Shown one piece after another: positions 8,700 through 17,723 of a DNA stretch of 64,000 nucleotides. How positions within the stretch are numbered: the stretch's first letter is position 1; every line of letters begins with the position of its first letter. The notes under the pieces were generated by a model. It made no database searches. It was not told the DNA's origin and saw only the letters and a list, made by a program, of their open reading frames with translations. The DNA comes from Burkholderia oklahomensis C6786 (GTDB lineage: Bacteria; Pseudomonadota; Gammaproteobacteria; Burkholderiales; Burkholderiaceae). A program made the translations under genes and the position numbers. The stretch covers positions 62,001 to 126,000 of the forward strand of contig NZ_CP009556.1 of assembly GCF_000959365.1 (NCBI RefSeq), written 5' to 3'.

Positions 8700-10565
8700 G
8701 TGTCTTCGCTTTCACGACAATTGAGCGCTCTCGGCAGCCGGATCTTCACGAGCGCGCCGTTCGGTCCCGGCGTATCGATGCAGAATCTCGCCGAATGGTC
8801 GTCGCTCGCGCACGTCCAGCTGCTCGGCAAGGTCGCCGCCGAATTCGGCATCGACATCGACATCGAAGAGGCCTACCGGCTGGACAGCTTCGAGCGTCTG
8901 CTGCATTACGTCGAGCGGCAGCGCGCAACCGGCGGCGACGCGCCGCAAGCGAGCGCGGCGCCCGGCGCGGCTGCGCACGCGGCCGGCGCCGAGCCCGACA
9001 CGATCGGCGCGCTGCTTCGCGCACGCGCCGACGCACTGCCCGACGAACCATTCCTGTTCTTCCCCGCCGACGACCGCAGCTACACGTATCGCGCGTTCGA
9101 CCGGCTCGCGTGCGCGGCCGCCGAAAAGCTGCGCGCGCACGGGCTGCGGCGCGGCGACCGGCTGTCGGTCGTGCTGCCGAACGGCCCCGAGTTCCTCGCG
9201 TACTACTTCGGCGCGCATCGGCTCGGCGTCGTGTCGGTGCCGGTCAACCCGGCGCTCAGCGCGGCCGAATGCGCGTTCATCGTCCGCAACAGCGGCGCGA
9301 AGCTCGTCGTCTTCGACCGGCGGCTCGCGAACCTGCGCGACGCGGTGCGCTCGGCGCTCGGCGACGACGGCACGCCTGTCGCGTGCGCCGACGCCGCGTC
9401 CGGCTTCGGCCTCGAAGCGCTCGCGGCGGCGGCAGCCGAGCACGAGCATGCATCGATCGCGCCGGAACCGGCCCTCTCGGCCGACGACGACGCGAGCATC
9501 CTCTACACGTCCGGCACGACGGGCCACCCGAAAGGCGTCGTGCTGTCGCACCGGAACCTGCTGTCCGACGCGCGCGCGCTCGTCGACTGGTTCGCATTCG
9601 AGCCCGGCACGCGCACGATGTGCATCCTGCCGCTCTTCCACAACAACGGCCAAGTGATCACGCTGCTGTCGCCGCTGATCGCGGGCGGCAGCTCGGTGAT
9701 TCTCGAAGGCAAGTCGGCGCTGCCGTCGTTCTGGAAACTGATCGACAAATACCGCGTGAACTGGACGAGCGTGATGCCCGCGTTCCTGTCCGCGTTCCTC
9801 GAATACGGGCTGAAGCGCACCGACGACACGCTGCGCGGCATTGTCTGCGGCGGCCAGGTGCTGCTCGACGAGGTGCGCAACCGCTTCGAGAGCGAATATC
9901 GCGTGCCGGTGTTCGAGGGCTTCGGGCTCACCGAGACGACGTCGTTCGCGACGATGAACCGCCATCCCGCCGAGCGCCGGCGCTTCGGATCGATCGGCGT
10001 CGCGCTGCCGTGCAACGCGCTGCGGATCGTCGACGCCGACGGCCGCTCCGTCGCCGCCGGCGACACGGGCGAGATCCTGATCCGCGGCGACAACGTCGCG
10101 ACGCGCTATCACGCGCGCCCCGAGCTCAGCGCCGAGCGCTTTCGCGACGGCTGGCTGCATACCGGCGACTACGGCTATTGCGACGACGAAGGCAACTTCT
10201 TCTTCGCGACGCGCGTCGACGATCTCATCATCAAGGGCGGCGAGAACATCTATCCGGCCGAGATCGAGAACGTGCTGCACGGCTGCGACGACGTCGTCGA
10301 ATGCGCGGCGCTCGGCGTGCCCGATCCGATTCTCGGGCAGGAGGTGTGCGTGTACGTGAAGCTCAAGCCGTCGTCGACGCTCGGCAAGGACGACGTCCGC
10401 CGCCTGTGCGAAGGCCGCATCGCGCACTACAAGTGCCCGCGCCACGTCGTGCTGCTCCACGAGCTCGACGATCTGCCCGAGCTGCCGAAGGGGCCGACGC
10501 GCAAGATTCTCCGCCGCCGGCTGCTCGAGCATTTCGCGACGCTGCGCGAGCGGGCGTCAGCGTGA
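8700..10565 (+). CDS. burJ: AMP-dependent acyl ligase with N-terminal carrier-like domain
   Basis: 621 residues from GTG 8700. Residues about 25-80 look like an acyl-carrier domain (WSSLAHVQLLGKVAAEFGI), in which the usual Asp before the phosphopantetheine Ser is replaced by Ser. The rest is an ANL-superfamily ligase: AMP motif YTSGTTGHPKGV, then GFGLTETTS, the hinge region TGDYGY...DDLIIKGGENIYPAEIE, and a C-terminal lysine in KGPTRKI. The GTG is preferred because AAGGAG (8687-8692) sits 7 bases upstream. The in-frame ATG at 8682 has no good ribosome site and would itself contain that motif. It probably activates an acid as adenylate and either loads its own carrier domain or passes the acid to the assembly line. 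The substrate cannot be read from sequence. Confidence 0.85.
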   Translation: MSSLSRQLSALGSRIFTSAPFGPGVSMQNLAEWSSLAHVQLLGKVAAEFGIDIDIEEAYRLDSFERLLHYVERQRATGGDAPQASAAPGAAAHAAGAEPDTIGALLRARADALPDEPFLFFPADDRSYTYRAFDRLACAAAEKLRAHGLRRGDRLSVVLPNGPEFLAYYFGAHRLGVVSVPVNPALSAAECAFIVRNSGAKLVVFDRRLANLRDAVRSALGDDGTPVACADAASGFGLEALAAAAAEHEHASIAPEPALSADDDASILYTSGTTGHPKGVVLSHRNLLSDARALVDWFAFEPGTRTMCILPLFHNNGQVITLLSPLIAGGSSVILEGKSALPSFWKLIDKYRVNWTSVMPAFLSAFLEYGLKRTDDTLRGIVCGGQVLLDEVRNRFESEYRVPVFEGFGLTETTSFATMNRHPAERRRFGSIGVALPCNALRIVDADGRSVAAGDTGEILIRGDNVATRYHARPELSAERFRDGWLHTGDYGYCDDEGNFFFATRVDDLIIKGGENIYPAEIENVLHGCDDVVECAALGVPDPILGQEVCVYVKLKPSSTLGKDDVRRLCEGRIAHYKCPRHVVLLHELDDLPELPKGPTRKILRRRLLEHFATLRERASA

Positions 10566-10629
10566 CGCGCGGCGCCGCCCGTCGCACTTTTTTCGTCGAA
10601 CGACATCGACCGAACATGAGGGAGACGCC

Positions 10630-11061
10630 ATGAAGCTCGTACTGTTCCTGCATCTGATTTTCGTCGCCGCGTGGATGAGCTGCGTGATCGTCGAAGGCAT
10701 CTTCGAGCACGCGATCGATCGGAGTCCGGAGCAACGCGCGTTCATCTCGAAGCTGCACTGGACCACCGACAAGTACGTCGAAATCCCCGCGTTCACGATC
10801 GTGCTCGTCACGGGCGCGATCCTGCTCGCGCATCGCGCGCCGACGCCGCTGCTGCTGACGAAAGTCGCGTTCGGCACGCTCGCGATCGCGTTGAACGCGG
10901 TGTGCGTGTGGATCGTCATCCGGCGCAAGCACCATGCGGCGCACGACGACTACGCCGCATGGGAGCGCATCGACCGCGTTCAGCACAAGCTCGGCGGAAT
11001 CGTCGCGATCGCGATGCTCGCCGCGCTCGGCATCGGCGGCTACATGTTCGCAGGAGCATAA
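10630..11061 (+). CDS. burK: Small four-helix membrane protein, bur cluster
   Basis: 143 residues, mostly hydrophobic, with about four membrane segments (near residues 2-20, 50-68, 78-97 and 123-141). A charged loop rich in His and Arg (RRKHHAAHDDY) lies between the third and fourth segments. GGAG lies 6-9 bases upstream of the ATG. The stop is immediately followed by the burL ATG, and burK itself carries the burL ribosome site (AGGAG). I do not recognise a catalytic motif; overall it resembles small uncharacterised integral membrane families such as DUF2269. Position in the operon suggests a role in export, a membrane redox step or tethering, but nothing in the sequence decides between these. 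Confidence 0.8.
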   Translation: MKLVLFLHLIFVAAWMSCVIVEGIFEHAIDRSPEQRAFISKLHWTTDKYVEIPAFTIVLVTGAILLAHRAPTPLLLTKVAFGTLAIALNAVCVWIVIRRKHHAAHDDYAAWERIDRVQHKLGGIVAIAMLAALGIGGYMFAGA

Positions 11062-11943
11062 ATGAAGGCACTGATTTTTCCCGGGCAGGGCTCGCAGGCA
11101 GCGGGCATGGGCGCGGGCCTCTTCGAGCGCTATCCGGAGATCGTCGAAGCGGCGGACGACGTGATGGGCCTGTCGGTCGCGCGTCTTTGCATCGACGATC
11201 CGGACGGCCTGCTCGCCGGCACCCGCCATGCGCAGCCCGCGATCTTCGTCGTCAACGCGCTGCAGCTTGCCGCGTGGCGCGAGACGCACGACGACGCGAA
11301 CGTCTGGCTCGCCGGGCACAGTCTCGGCGAATACAGCGCGCTCCTCGCGGCCGGCGTATTCGACTTCCGCACCGGACTCGAGATCGTCAAGCGGCGCGGC
11401 GAGCTGTTCGCGTCGGTCGACGGCGGCGGGATGGCGGCGGTCGTCGGCGCGGCCGCCGCCGAGCTCCGCCGCCGCCTGCGCGAGTCCGGCTTCGACGACG
11501 TCGATCTCGCGAACTTCAACAGCGCCGAGCAGACCGTGATCGCGGGCCCGGCCGCATCGGTCGCCGACGCGGCGCGCATGCTCGACGCATGCGGCGACGT
11601 CACCGTCCACCCGCTGAAGGTGAGCGGCGCGTTCCACTCGCGCCGCATGACGCCGCTCAAGCCCGAGTTCGACGCGTTCCTCGCGCGCTTCGCGCTCGCC
11701 GAGCCGGCGCGGCCCGTCGTGTCGAACGTGACCGCGCGCCCCTATCAGGCGCCCGGCACGCCGGCCGATTATCTCGTCGAGCAGCTCGACCAGCCGGTGC
11801 GCTGGCGCGACAGCATCCGCTTCATGCTGCGCTCGGGCGTCGACGAATGGGACGAGCTCGGCCCCGGGCGCCGCATCCTGACCAAACTCGTCGACGCCAT
11901 CCGGCACGAGGAGCCCGCGACGCTGCAACCCGCAACACTTTGA
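11062..11943 (+). CDS. burL: Stand-alone ACP S-malonyltransferase (trans-acting AT)
   Basis: 293 residues, FabD family. IFPGQGSQAAGMG is at the N-terminus, and the nucleophile Ser lies in GHSLGEYSALLAAG near residue 92. VKRRGELF follows with its conserved Arg, and the catalytic His is in GAFHSRRM near residue 193. Length matches FabD (about 300-310). The PKS part of BurF in view lacks an acyltransferase, so this enzyme is the obvious in-trans supplier of malonyl units. The start codon directly abuts the burK stop (TAA-ATG). Confidence 0.92.
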   Translation: MKALIFPGQGSQAAGMGAGLFERYPEIVEAADDVMGLSVARLCIDDPDGLLAGTRHAQPAIFVVNALQLAAWRETHDDANVWLAGHSLGEYSALLAAGVFDFRTGLEIVKRRGELFASVDGGGMAAVVGAAAAELRRRLRESGFDDVDLANFNSAEQTVIAGPAASVADAARMLDACGDVTVHPLKVSGAFHSRRMTPLKPEFDAFLARFALAEPARPVVSNVTARPYQAPGTPADYLVEQLDQPVRWRDSIRFMLRSGVDEWDELGPGRRILTKLVDAIRHEEPATLQPATL

Positions 11944-11959
11944 AGAGGACCGATCCGAC

Positions 11960-13819
11960 ATGTCATCCATCCAATCCGCCCTCGCCGCCTGCCGATCGCT
12001 GACCGCGCCGCCGCCGCTCGCGCCGGCGGCCAACTTCGCCGACGTGCTGCGATTCCGCGCAGAGACGACGCCCGACGAGTTCGCATACGGCTATCTCGGC
12101 TTCGGCCGCCTGCCGGATCGCGTGATGCGCTACGGCGACATTCATCGCCGCGCGCTCGCGATCGCGCGCGAGATCGTCGCGCACGGCCGTCCGGGCGACC
12201 CCGTGCTGCTGATCTTCCCGTCCGCCGCCGATTTCATCGAGGCGTTCTTCGGCTGCCTGTACGCGGGCCGGATGGCCGTGCCGGCGCTGCCGCCGCGCAC
12301 CGGGAAGGAGCGGCGCCGGCTGATCTCGATCACACGCGACTGCGCGCCGTCGCTCGCGATCTGCGGCACCGGCGAAATGGACGCCGTGCTCGCCGAACTG
12401 TGCGCGGCGGGCATCGCCGCGCCGCCGTGCCGCGAAGTCGGCGCGATCCCCGACGGCATCGGCGACGCGTCGCCCGAGCTGCCCGCCGTCGCGCCCGACA
12501 GCATCGCGTTCCTGCAATACACGTCCGGCTCGACGTCCGATCCGAAGGGCGTGATGGTCGGCCACGACAACCTGCTCGCGAACGAGCGGCTGCTGCGGCA
12601 GCACTGGGGCAGCGACCGCGCGCGCTGGCTGATCGTGTCGTGGCTGCCGCACTATCACGACATGGGGCTGATCGGCGGGATCCTGCAGCCGATCTACGCG
12701 GGACGGCCCGCCGTATTCATGTCGCCGCAGGACTTCCTGCAACACCCGGCGCGCTGGCTCCACGCGGTGTCCGACTACGGCGCGACCTGCAGCGGCGCGC
12801 CGAACTTCGGCTACGAGCTGTGCCGGCGCCGCGCGAGCCGGATGGATCTCACGCGGCTCGATCTGTCGACGTGGGAGCAGGCATTCAACGGCGCGGAGCC
12901 GGTGCGGCCGCGGACGATGCGCGAATTCGCCGACGCGTTCGCGTCCACCGGCTTCCGCTACGACGCGTTCGCGCCATGCTACGGACTCGCGGAGCTCACG
13001 CTCGCCGCGACGTCGAAGCAGGTCGGCGCGCCCGTCGTCATACGGCGCGCCGGCTACGCGGCGCTCGCCGACGGACGCTTCGAGCCGCTGCACGGCGACG
13101 GCCGCGCGATCGACGTCGTGTCGGTCGGCACGCTCGCGGACGCGCATCAGGCGATCCGCATCGTCGATCCGGCGACGGGCGAACCGCAGCCGGCGGGCGC
13201 GATCGGCGAGATCTGCGTCGCGAGCGACAGCGTCTGCCATGGCTACTTCGGCCGCCCGGACGCGACCGACGCGACGTTCCGCGCTTACCGTTCCGACGCG
13301 TTTGCACACGGCATGCTGCGCACGGGCGACCTCGGCTTCGTCGACGACCAGGGCCACCTGTTCATCTCGGGGCGCATCAAGGATCTGATCATCCTGAACG
13401 GCGTCAACTACTATCCGCAGGACATCGAAGGCGCGGTGCTGAACGTGTCCGACCAGATCCGCGCGAACCGGCTCGCCGCGATCATGGTCGAGCGCGGCGA
13501 GCAGGCGGGGGTCGTCGTCGTGCTGGAGGCGATCGGCCGGTTCGATCTCGCGGCGCTCGCGCCGGCGATCGGCCGCGAAGTGTGGGACGCGTGCCAGTTG
13601 ACGCTGAGCGGCGTGATCCGCGTGAAGAAGGGCGAGATCCATACGACGTCGAGCGGCAAGATCCAGCGCTCGACCTGCGCGCGGATGCTCGCGGACGGCG
13701 CGTTCACGATCGAGGACGCGTATCTGCCCGACGCCGCGCAGGCATGGCTTGCGCCCATGATCGAACGGTGCGCGAGCGTCTGCGGCGAGCCGTCCGGCGA
13801 CGCGCAAGCCGCTGCCTGA
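11960..13819 (+). CDS. burM: Fatty acyl-AMP ligase (FAAL)
   Basis: 619 residues, ANL superfamily of the FAAL subtype. The AMP motif QYTSGSTSDPKGVMVGH is followed by WLPHYHDMGLIGG, which is typical of FAALs. Then come GAPNFGYELC, the YGLAELTLAAT adenine-binding motif, TGDLGFVDDQGHLFISGR and IKDLIILNGVNYYPQDIE. A purine-rich ribosome site (GAAGAGGA) precedes the ATG, 16 bases after the burL stop. FAALs activate free fatty acids as adenylates and hand them to a carrier domain without CoA. This fits supply of the alkyl chain found in malleilactone-type products (inference). It is the last gene of the operon. Confidence 0.9.
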   Translation: MSSIQSALAACRSLTAPPPLAPAANFADVLRFRAETTPDEFAYGYLGFGRLPDRVMRYGDIHRRALAIAREIVAHGRPGDPVLLIFPSAADFIEAFFGCLYAGRMAVPALPPRTGKERRRLISITRDCAPSLAICGTGEMDAVLAELCAAGIAAPPCREVGAIPDGIGDASPELPAVAPDSIAFLQYTSGSTSDPKGVMVGHDNLLANERLLRQHWGSDRARWLIVSWLPHYHDMGLIGGILQPIYAGRPAVFMSPQDFLQHPARWLHAVSDYGATCSGAPNFGYELCRRRASRMDLTRLDLSTWEQAFNGAEPVRPRTMREFADAFASTGFRYDAFAPCYGLAELTLAATSKQVGAPVVIRRAGYAALADGRFEPLHGDGRAIDVVSVGTLADAHQAIRIVDPATGEPQPAGAIGEICVASDSVCHGYFGRPDATDATFRAYRSDAFAHGMLRTGDLGFVDDQGHLFISGRIKDLIILNGVNYYPQDIEGAVLNVSDQIRANRLAAIMVERGEQAGVVVVLEAIGRFDLAALAPAIGREVWDACQLTLSGVIRVKKGEIHTTSSGKIQRSTCARMLADGAFTIEDAYLPDAAQAWLAPMIERCASVCGEPSGDAQAAA

Positions 13820-13950
13820 CGCCGCGCCGCGGCTGGCTGCGCACGGCGCACGGCAGCCGATCGCGGTGCGGCGCCGCAGGCGCGTCGCTTGCATCGCGAG
13901 CACATGCCGCGCAAATATCGCGTCCGTCTCTCGCACGCTCTCGCATCGAG

Positions 13951-13980
13951 GCGCCCGCCGGGTTATAGTCCGGCGGGCGC
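13951..13980. terminator. GC-rich hairpin downstream of burM
   Basis: Perfect 11-bp inverted repeat (GCGCCCGCCGG / CCGGCGGGCGC) around an 8-base loop GTTATAGT, about 130 bases after the burM stop. No U-tract follows, so it may be a weak terminator or an mRNA-end stabiliser. The rest of 13820-14118 shows nothing coding. Confidence 0.45.
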
Positions 13981-14118
13981 GCCGCGCGAAGGCACACGAC
14001 GCAACGCGCGCGCCGCGCCGCCGCATCCGTCCCGGTCCCGCGCCGGCTTTCGACATCCACAACCCGCACGGACGGCCCACCGAGCCGGCCGGCATCCAAT
14101 TCGTACAAGCGCCGATCG

Positions 14119-15018
14119 ATGGCTTCGTTGATTCTCGTTCTCGCCTGCCTGTTCGCGGGCGCCGCGCTCGCGCGAAGCAAGCGCCTGCCGGACAACTTCC
14201 CGGCCAGCCTCAACTTCTTCGTCATCCAGATTTCATTGCCCGCGCTCGTACTGCAGCATCTGCACAAGATCGCATTCAGCGCGGACGTGGCGTGGCTCTT
14301 CGCGACGCCCGCCATCGTATTCGCGGCGACCGCGGCGCTCGCGCTCGCCGCGGGCGCGCTGCTCGGCCTCGACAAGGCGACGGTCGGCTGCCTCACGCTC
14401 GTCTGCGGCACGAGCAACACGTCGATCGTCGGCGTGCCGGTCGTGCAGGCGCTCATCGGAAGCGCGGCGGTCGGCCACGCGCTCGTCGTCGACCAGGCGA
14501 ACTTCATCGTGATGTGCACGGCGGGCCTCGTCGCCGCCGACCTGTATGCGGGCAGCGCGACCAGCTGGCGCGGCGTCGCGCGGCAGCTCGCCGGCTACCG
14601 GCCGATTCAGGCGATGGTGCTCGCGCTGTTGCTGCGGCCAGCGCCGTTTCCGCCCGTCGTCGAAGACGTGCTGACCGCGCTCGGCGCAACGCTCACGCCG
14701 ATCGCGATGATCTCGGTGGGCGCGAGCTTCAGCCTGCGCAGCGCGCGCGGCGCCGCCCGGAATTTCGCGGTGGGCATCGGCTTCAAGCTGCTCGTCGTGC
14801 CGGCGATCGTGCTCGCTTGCGGGCTCTACGTCTTCGCTCAGCAGGGGGTGCCGCTCGCCGTCGCGCTCTTGCAGGCCACGATGCCGCCGATGATCATCGC
14901 GGGGCTCATCGCGATCGACAAGAAACTCGATCCGCCGCTCGCGGGCGCGCTGATGACGCTGGGCGTGCCCGCGTCGATCGTCGCCGCATGGCTGTGGCGC
15001 GGCGCGCTGCCGTATTGA
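14119..15018 (+). CDS. AEC-family (auxin efflux carrier) transporter
   Basis: 299 residues, almost entirely hydrophobic, with about ten membrane segments. The conserved half-repeat features of the AEC family are visible: an N-terminal FFVIQISLPALVLQHL, a GTSNTSIVGVPVVQAL loop and a C-terminal ATMPPMIIAGLIA. Bacterial members are proposed to move malonate, other organic acids or small metabolites. It starts about 300 bases after burM on the same strand, so a link to the cluster as exporter is possible but not shown. Slightly shorter than the usual 310-320 residues; no obvious ribosome site precedes the ATG, so the start is uncertain. Confidence 0.8.
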   Translation: MASLILVLACLFAGAALARSKRLPDNFPASLNFFVIQISLPALVLQHLHKIAFSADVAWLFATPAIVFAATAALALAAGALLGLDKATVGCLTLVCGTSNTSIVGVPVVQALIGSAAVGHALVVDQANFIVMCTAGLVAADLYAGSATSWRGVARQLAGYRPIQAMVLALLLRPAPFPPVVEDVLTALGATLTPIAMISVGASFSLRSARGAARNFAVGIGFKLLVVPAIVLACGLYVFAQQGVPLAVALLQATMPPMIIAGLIAIDKKLDPPLAGALMTLGVPASIVAAWLWRGALPY

Positions 15019-15216
15019 CGAGGCCGGGACGGCCGGGTCGATGTGTTTCGGAACGCGAATCGTCCGGCGCGCGATGGACGATGCATTGGCTTCGTCGAAT
15101 GCGCGGCGCGGACGCCGCGCCCATCCCGCCGCCGGCGCCGCGTCCGAAACGGCAAGCACGCCGGCGGCCCGCCCATCGGGCACGGAACACGCGACGCGAC
15201 GGCGCTCGCGCAACCG

Positions 15217-15687
15217 TCACGTGCCGTCCGGCAGCAGCCGGTGCATTTCGTGGAACACCATGTCGGCGCGACCGGCGATCGCAAACGGCGCGCCCGTCGC
15301 GACAAAACCGAGCGATTCGTAGAAGCCGCGCGCCGAATCGCGCGCGGTGCACCACACGACTTTTCCGTTCTGCCGCTGCGCATACTCGATGCACGCATGC
15401 ATCAGCCGCGTGCCGACGCCCTGCCCCTGCATGAACGGCTCGACGGCCACGCCCCGCAGCCGCCACGCGCTACCCGCGGGGAAATCGCGGAACGCCTGCC
15501 GGCATATCGTCGCGACCGCGACGATCCCGTCCGATGTCCGAGCCGCCAAATGGAGCGTCACGTCGTGGTCGTCGCACGGAAAGCGGCTCGCGTTCTCGTC
15601 TCCGTCCAACAGGATTCTGGCCCTGAGCGGCAACACGGACGCAACCGGCACGGTCACGATGGAGTACGACTGTTGATCGACGAACAT
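15217..15687 (-). CDS. GNAT-family N-acetyltransferase
   Basis: 156 residues. The acetyl-CoA pyrophosphate-binding motif appears as VAVEPFMQGQGVGTRLMHACIEY (Q-x-x-G-x-G form), followed by the beta-bulge/helix region ARDSARGFYESLGF, the standard C-terminal GNAT hallmark. A single-domain enzyme of normal length. Substrate is unknown. It lies convergent to the AEC gene and divergent from the GntR gene, with a 154-base AT-rich shared promoter region. Confidence 0.82.
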   Translation of the reverse strand: MFVDQQSYSIVTVPVASVLPLRARILLDGDENASRFPCDDHDVTLHLAARTSDGIVAVATICRQAFRDFPAGSAWRLRGVAVEPFMQGQGVGTRLMHACIEYAQRQNGKVVWCTARDSARGFYESLGFVATGAPFAIAGRADMVFHEMHRLLPDGT

Positions 15688-15841
15688 CGGCTGTTTATGA
15701 AAAAATTGATTGGCTCATTCTAAATCCGTGAAAGATTTCGTTCGCAAAAAATATTTGTTGTTCGCATCAGCCAATACGGTTAATCTAAATAAATGTTGCT
15801 CGCGTCATTAAATTCAAGCAAACAAACTGCGATCACAGATA

Positions 15842-16501
15842 ATGGAGAAAATCTCGTCCGATACGGGAAGCGCCTATGACGAAATCCGTTCGCGGATCTT
15901 CGACGGCCGATTGTCGCCCGGGCAGAAAATCTCTCACCGGGGCCTCGCCCACGAGCTCGGCGTCGGGCAAATGCCGGTGCGCAGCGCACTGCAACTGCTC
16001 GCGTCCGAAGGGCTCGTGAATATCGTCGACAAGAGCGGCACCTTCGTCAACGAGCCGACGCGCGACGATCTGCGCGAAATCTACGAATTGCGCCTCGCGC
16101 TCGAGAGCACCGCCGCGTACCTCGCGGCGCGCGGCGGCGCGACGGACGGCCTGTCGCGCTCGCATGCGCAGATGCGCAGGCTCGTCGACGAAAACGGCGC
16201 CGACATCATGACCGAGCAGAAAGTCGGCTGGGTCTTTCATGACGAAATATTCAGGGCCGCACGCAACGATCGGCTATTTACGACATACAAGCTGCTGCGC
16301 GCGCAAACCCATGCGCTGAACGAACTGCCGCGAAACGATTTCGCGACGGTCAGGCGCGGCACGCTCGAACATTTGAAGATTTACGCGGCCATCGATGCGC
16401 GGGACGCGGAATCGGCGCGGCGCCTGATGTGGAATCACGTGATCGACGGCACTCCGGACAGAATTCGATTAATTCGAGCTCAATATGACACTGGTCAATA
16501 A
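15842..16501 (+). CDS. GntR-family transcriptional regulator (FCD type)
   Basis: 219 residues. The N-terminal winged helix (SAYDEIRSRIFDGRLSPGQKI ... MPVRSALQLLASEGLV) is followed by an all-helical FCD effector domain (RDDLREIYELRLALESTAA, then H residues near 110, 137 and 200). Upstream 15700-15841 is AT-rich and probably holds its promoter and that of the divergent GNAT gene. Its end overlaps the next gene, a DAACS symporter, by 17 bases, so it probably controls that transporter in response to the transported acid. Confidence 0.88.
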   Translation: MEKISSDTGSAYDEIRSRIFDGRLSPGQKISHRGLAHELGVGQMPVRSALQLLASEGLVNIVDKSGTFVNEPTRDDLREIYELRLALESTAAYLAARGGATDGLSRSHAQMRRLVDENGADIMTEQKVGWVFHDEIFRAARNDRLFTTYKLLRAQTHALNELPRNDFATVRRGTLEHLKIYAAIDARDAESARRLMWNHVIDGTPDRIRLIRAQYDTGQ

Positions 16502-17723
16502 GAAAATCCCTTTACCGCTGCAGATGATTCTGGGCCTCGCGCTCGGCGTGGTCTTCGGGCTGTTCGCACCCGCCGCGAGCCGCGACCTGGCGTTCATTTC
16601 GACGCTGTTCGGTCACGCGATCAAGATGGTCGTGCTGCCGCTGATCCTGCTGTCGGTGACGCTCGGCGCGTTCCGCGCGGGCACGCAGCGCGGCCGGCTC
16701 GGCAAGACGGCCGCGTTCAGCCTCGTGTTCTTCGCGCTGATGACGGTGATCGCCGCGTCGCTCGGCCTCGCGCTCAACTGGCTGTTCCGGCCCGGCATCG
16801 GCGCGAGCCATGCGCAGACGGCGTCGATGCCGTCGAACCTCGCGAGCGGCATCGACTGGATGAAGTTCCTGACCGACATGATCCCGTCGAACATCGTCGG
16901 CGCGCTCGCGGCCGGCAATTCGCTGCCGGTGCTCGTGTTCGGCGTGCTGCTCGGCTGCGCGCTCGCGGCCGTCCAGGATCGCGCGGCGCCGTTCGTCGCT
17001 GTCTGCGAATCGATGCTCGCCGCGTTCTTCAAGATGACGGAATGGGTGGTGTCGCTGTCTCCGATTGCGATCTTTGCTGCGATCGCTGTGCTGCTGTCGT
17101 CGAAAGGGCTCGCCGCGATGGCGCCGCTCGCGAAGCTGCTCGGCATCGCGTATCTCGGCATGGCGATCCTCGCCGTGTGGCTCACGCTGATCGTCAAGCT
17201 CGCCGGCCACTCGCCGCGCGCGGTCGTCCGCAAGGTCAGCGAGCCGCTGATCCTCGGCTTCACGACGCGCTCGTCCGAAATCACGTTCCCCGTGCATCTG
17301 AAGAAGCTGACGGAGATGGGCGTGCCGTCGTCGGTCGCGTCGACCGTGCTGCCGCTGTCGTACATCTTCAATCGCGAAGGCGCGGTGCTCTACACGGTGC
17401 TCGCGGTCTGCTATCTCGCGGACGCGTACCAGCTCGCATGGAGCTGGCCGCTGATGATCACGATCGCGATCCTGACGATCATCACGATCGACGGCGCCGC
17501 GAACGTGCCATCGGGCGCGGTCGTCGCGATCACGGTGATCCTCGCCGCGATCGGGCTGCCCGCCGACGCCGTCCTGCTGATTCTCGGCGTCGATGCGTTC
17601 TTCGACATGGGCCGCACCGCGCTGAACGTCTACGCGAGCACCGTCGCGACGACGCTCGCGAGCCGCGTGTCCGGCGTCGCGCCCGAGCTTGCGGACACTG
17701 CGGCGCACGTGTCGCGCGTCTGA
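16485..17723 (+). CDS. Dicarboxylate/amino acid:cation symporter (DAACS family)
   Basis: 412 residues with about eight membrane helices. Recognisable elements include HAIKMVVLPLILLSVTLG early, the TRSSEITFPVHLKKL re-entrant loop (serine-rich SSE motif), LPLSYIFNREGAVLYT and the substrate/cation site ILGVDAFFDMGRTALNVYAS. These place it with GltP/DctA-type carriers of glutamate, aspartate or C4-dicarboxylates. It overlaps the GntR gene by 17 bases, so expression is likely coupled. Substrate is not determined. Confidence 0.9.
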   Translation: MTLVNKKIPLPLQMILGLALGVVFGLFAPAASRDLAFISTLFGHAIKMVVLPLILLSVTLGAFRAGTQRGRLGKTAAFSLVFFALMTVIAASLGLALNWLFRPGIGASHAQTASMPSNLASGIDWMKFLTDMIPSNIVGALAAGNSLPVLVFGVLLGCALAAVQDRAAPFVAVCESMLAAFFKMTEWVVSLSPIAIFAAIAVLLSSKGLAAMAPLAKLLGIAYLGMAILAVWLTLIVKLAGHSPRAVVRKVSEPLILGFTTRSSEITFPVHLKKLTEMGVPSSVASTVLPLSYIFNREGAVLYTVLAVCYLADAYQLAWSWPLMITIAILTIITIDGAANVPSGAVVAITVILAAIGLPADAVLLILGVDAFFDMGRTALNVYASTVATTLASRVSGVAPELADTAAHVSRV

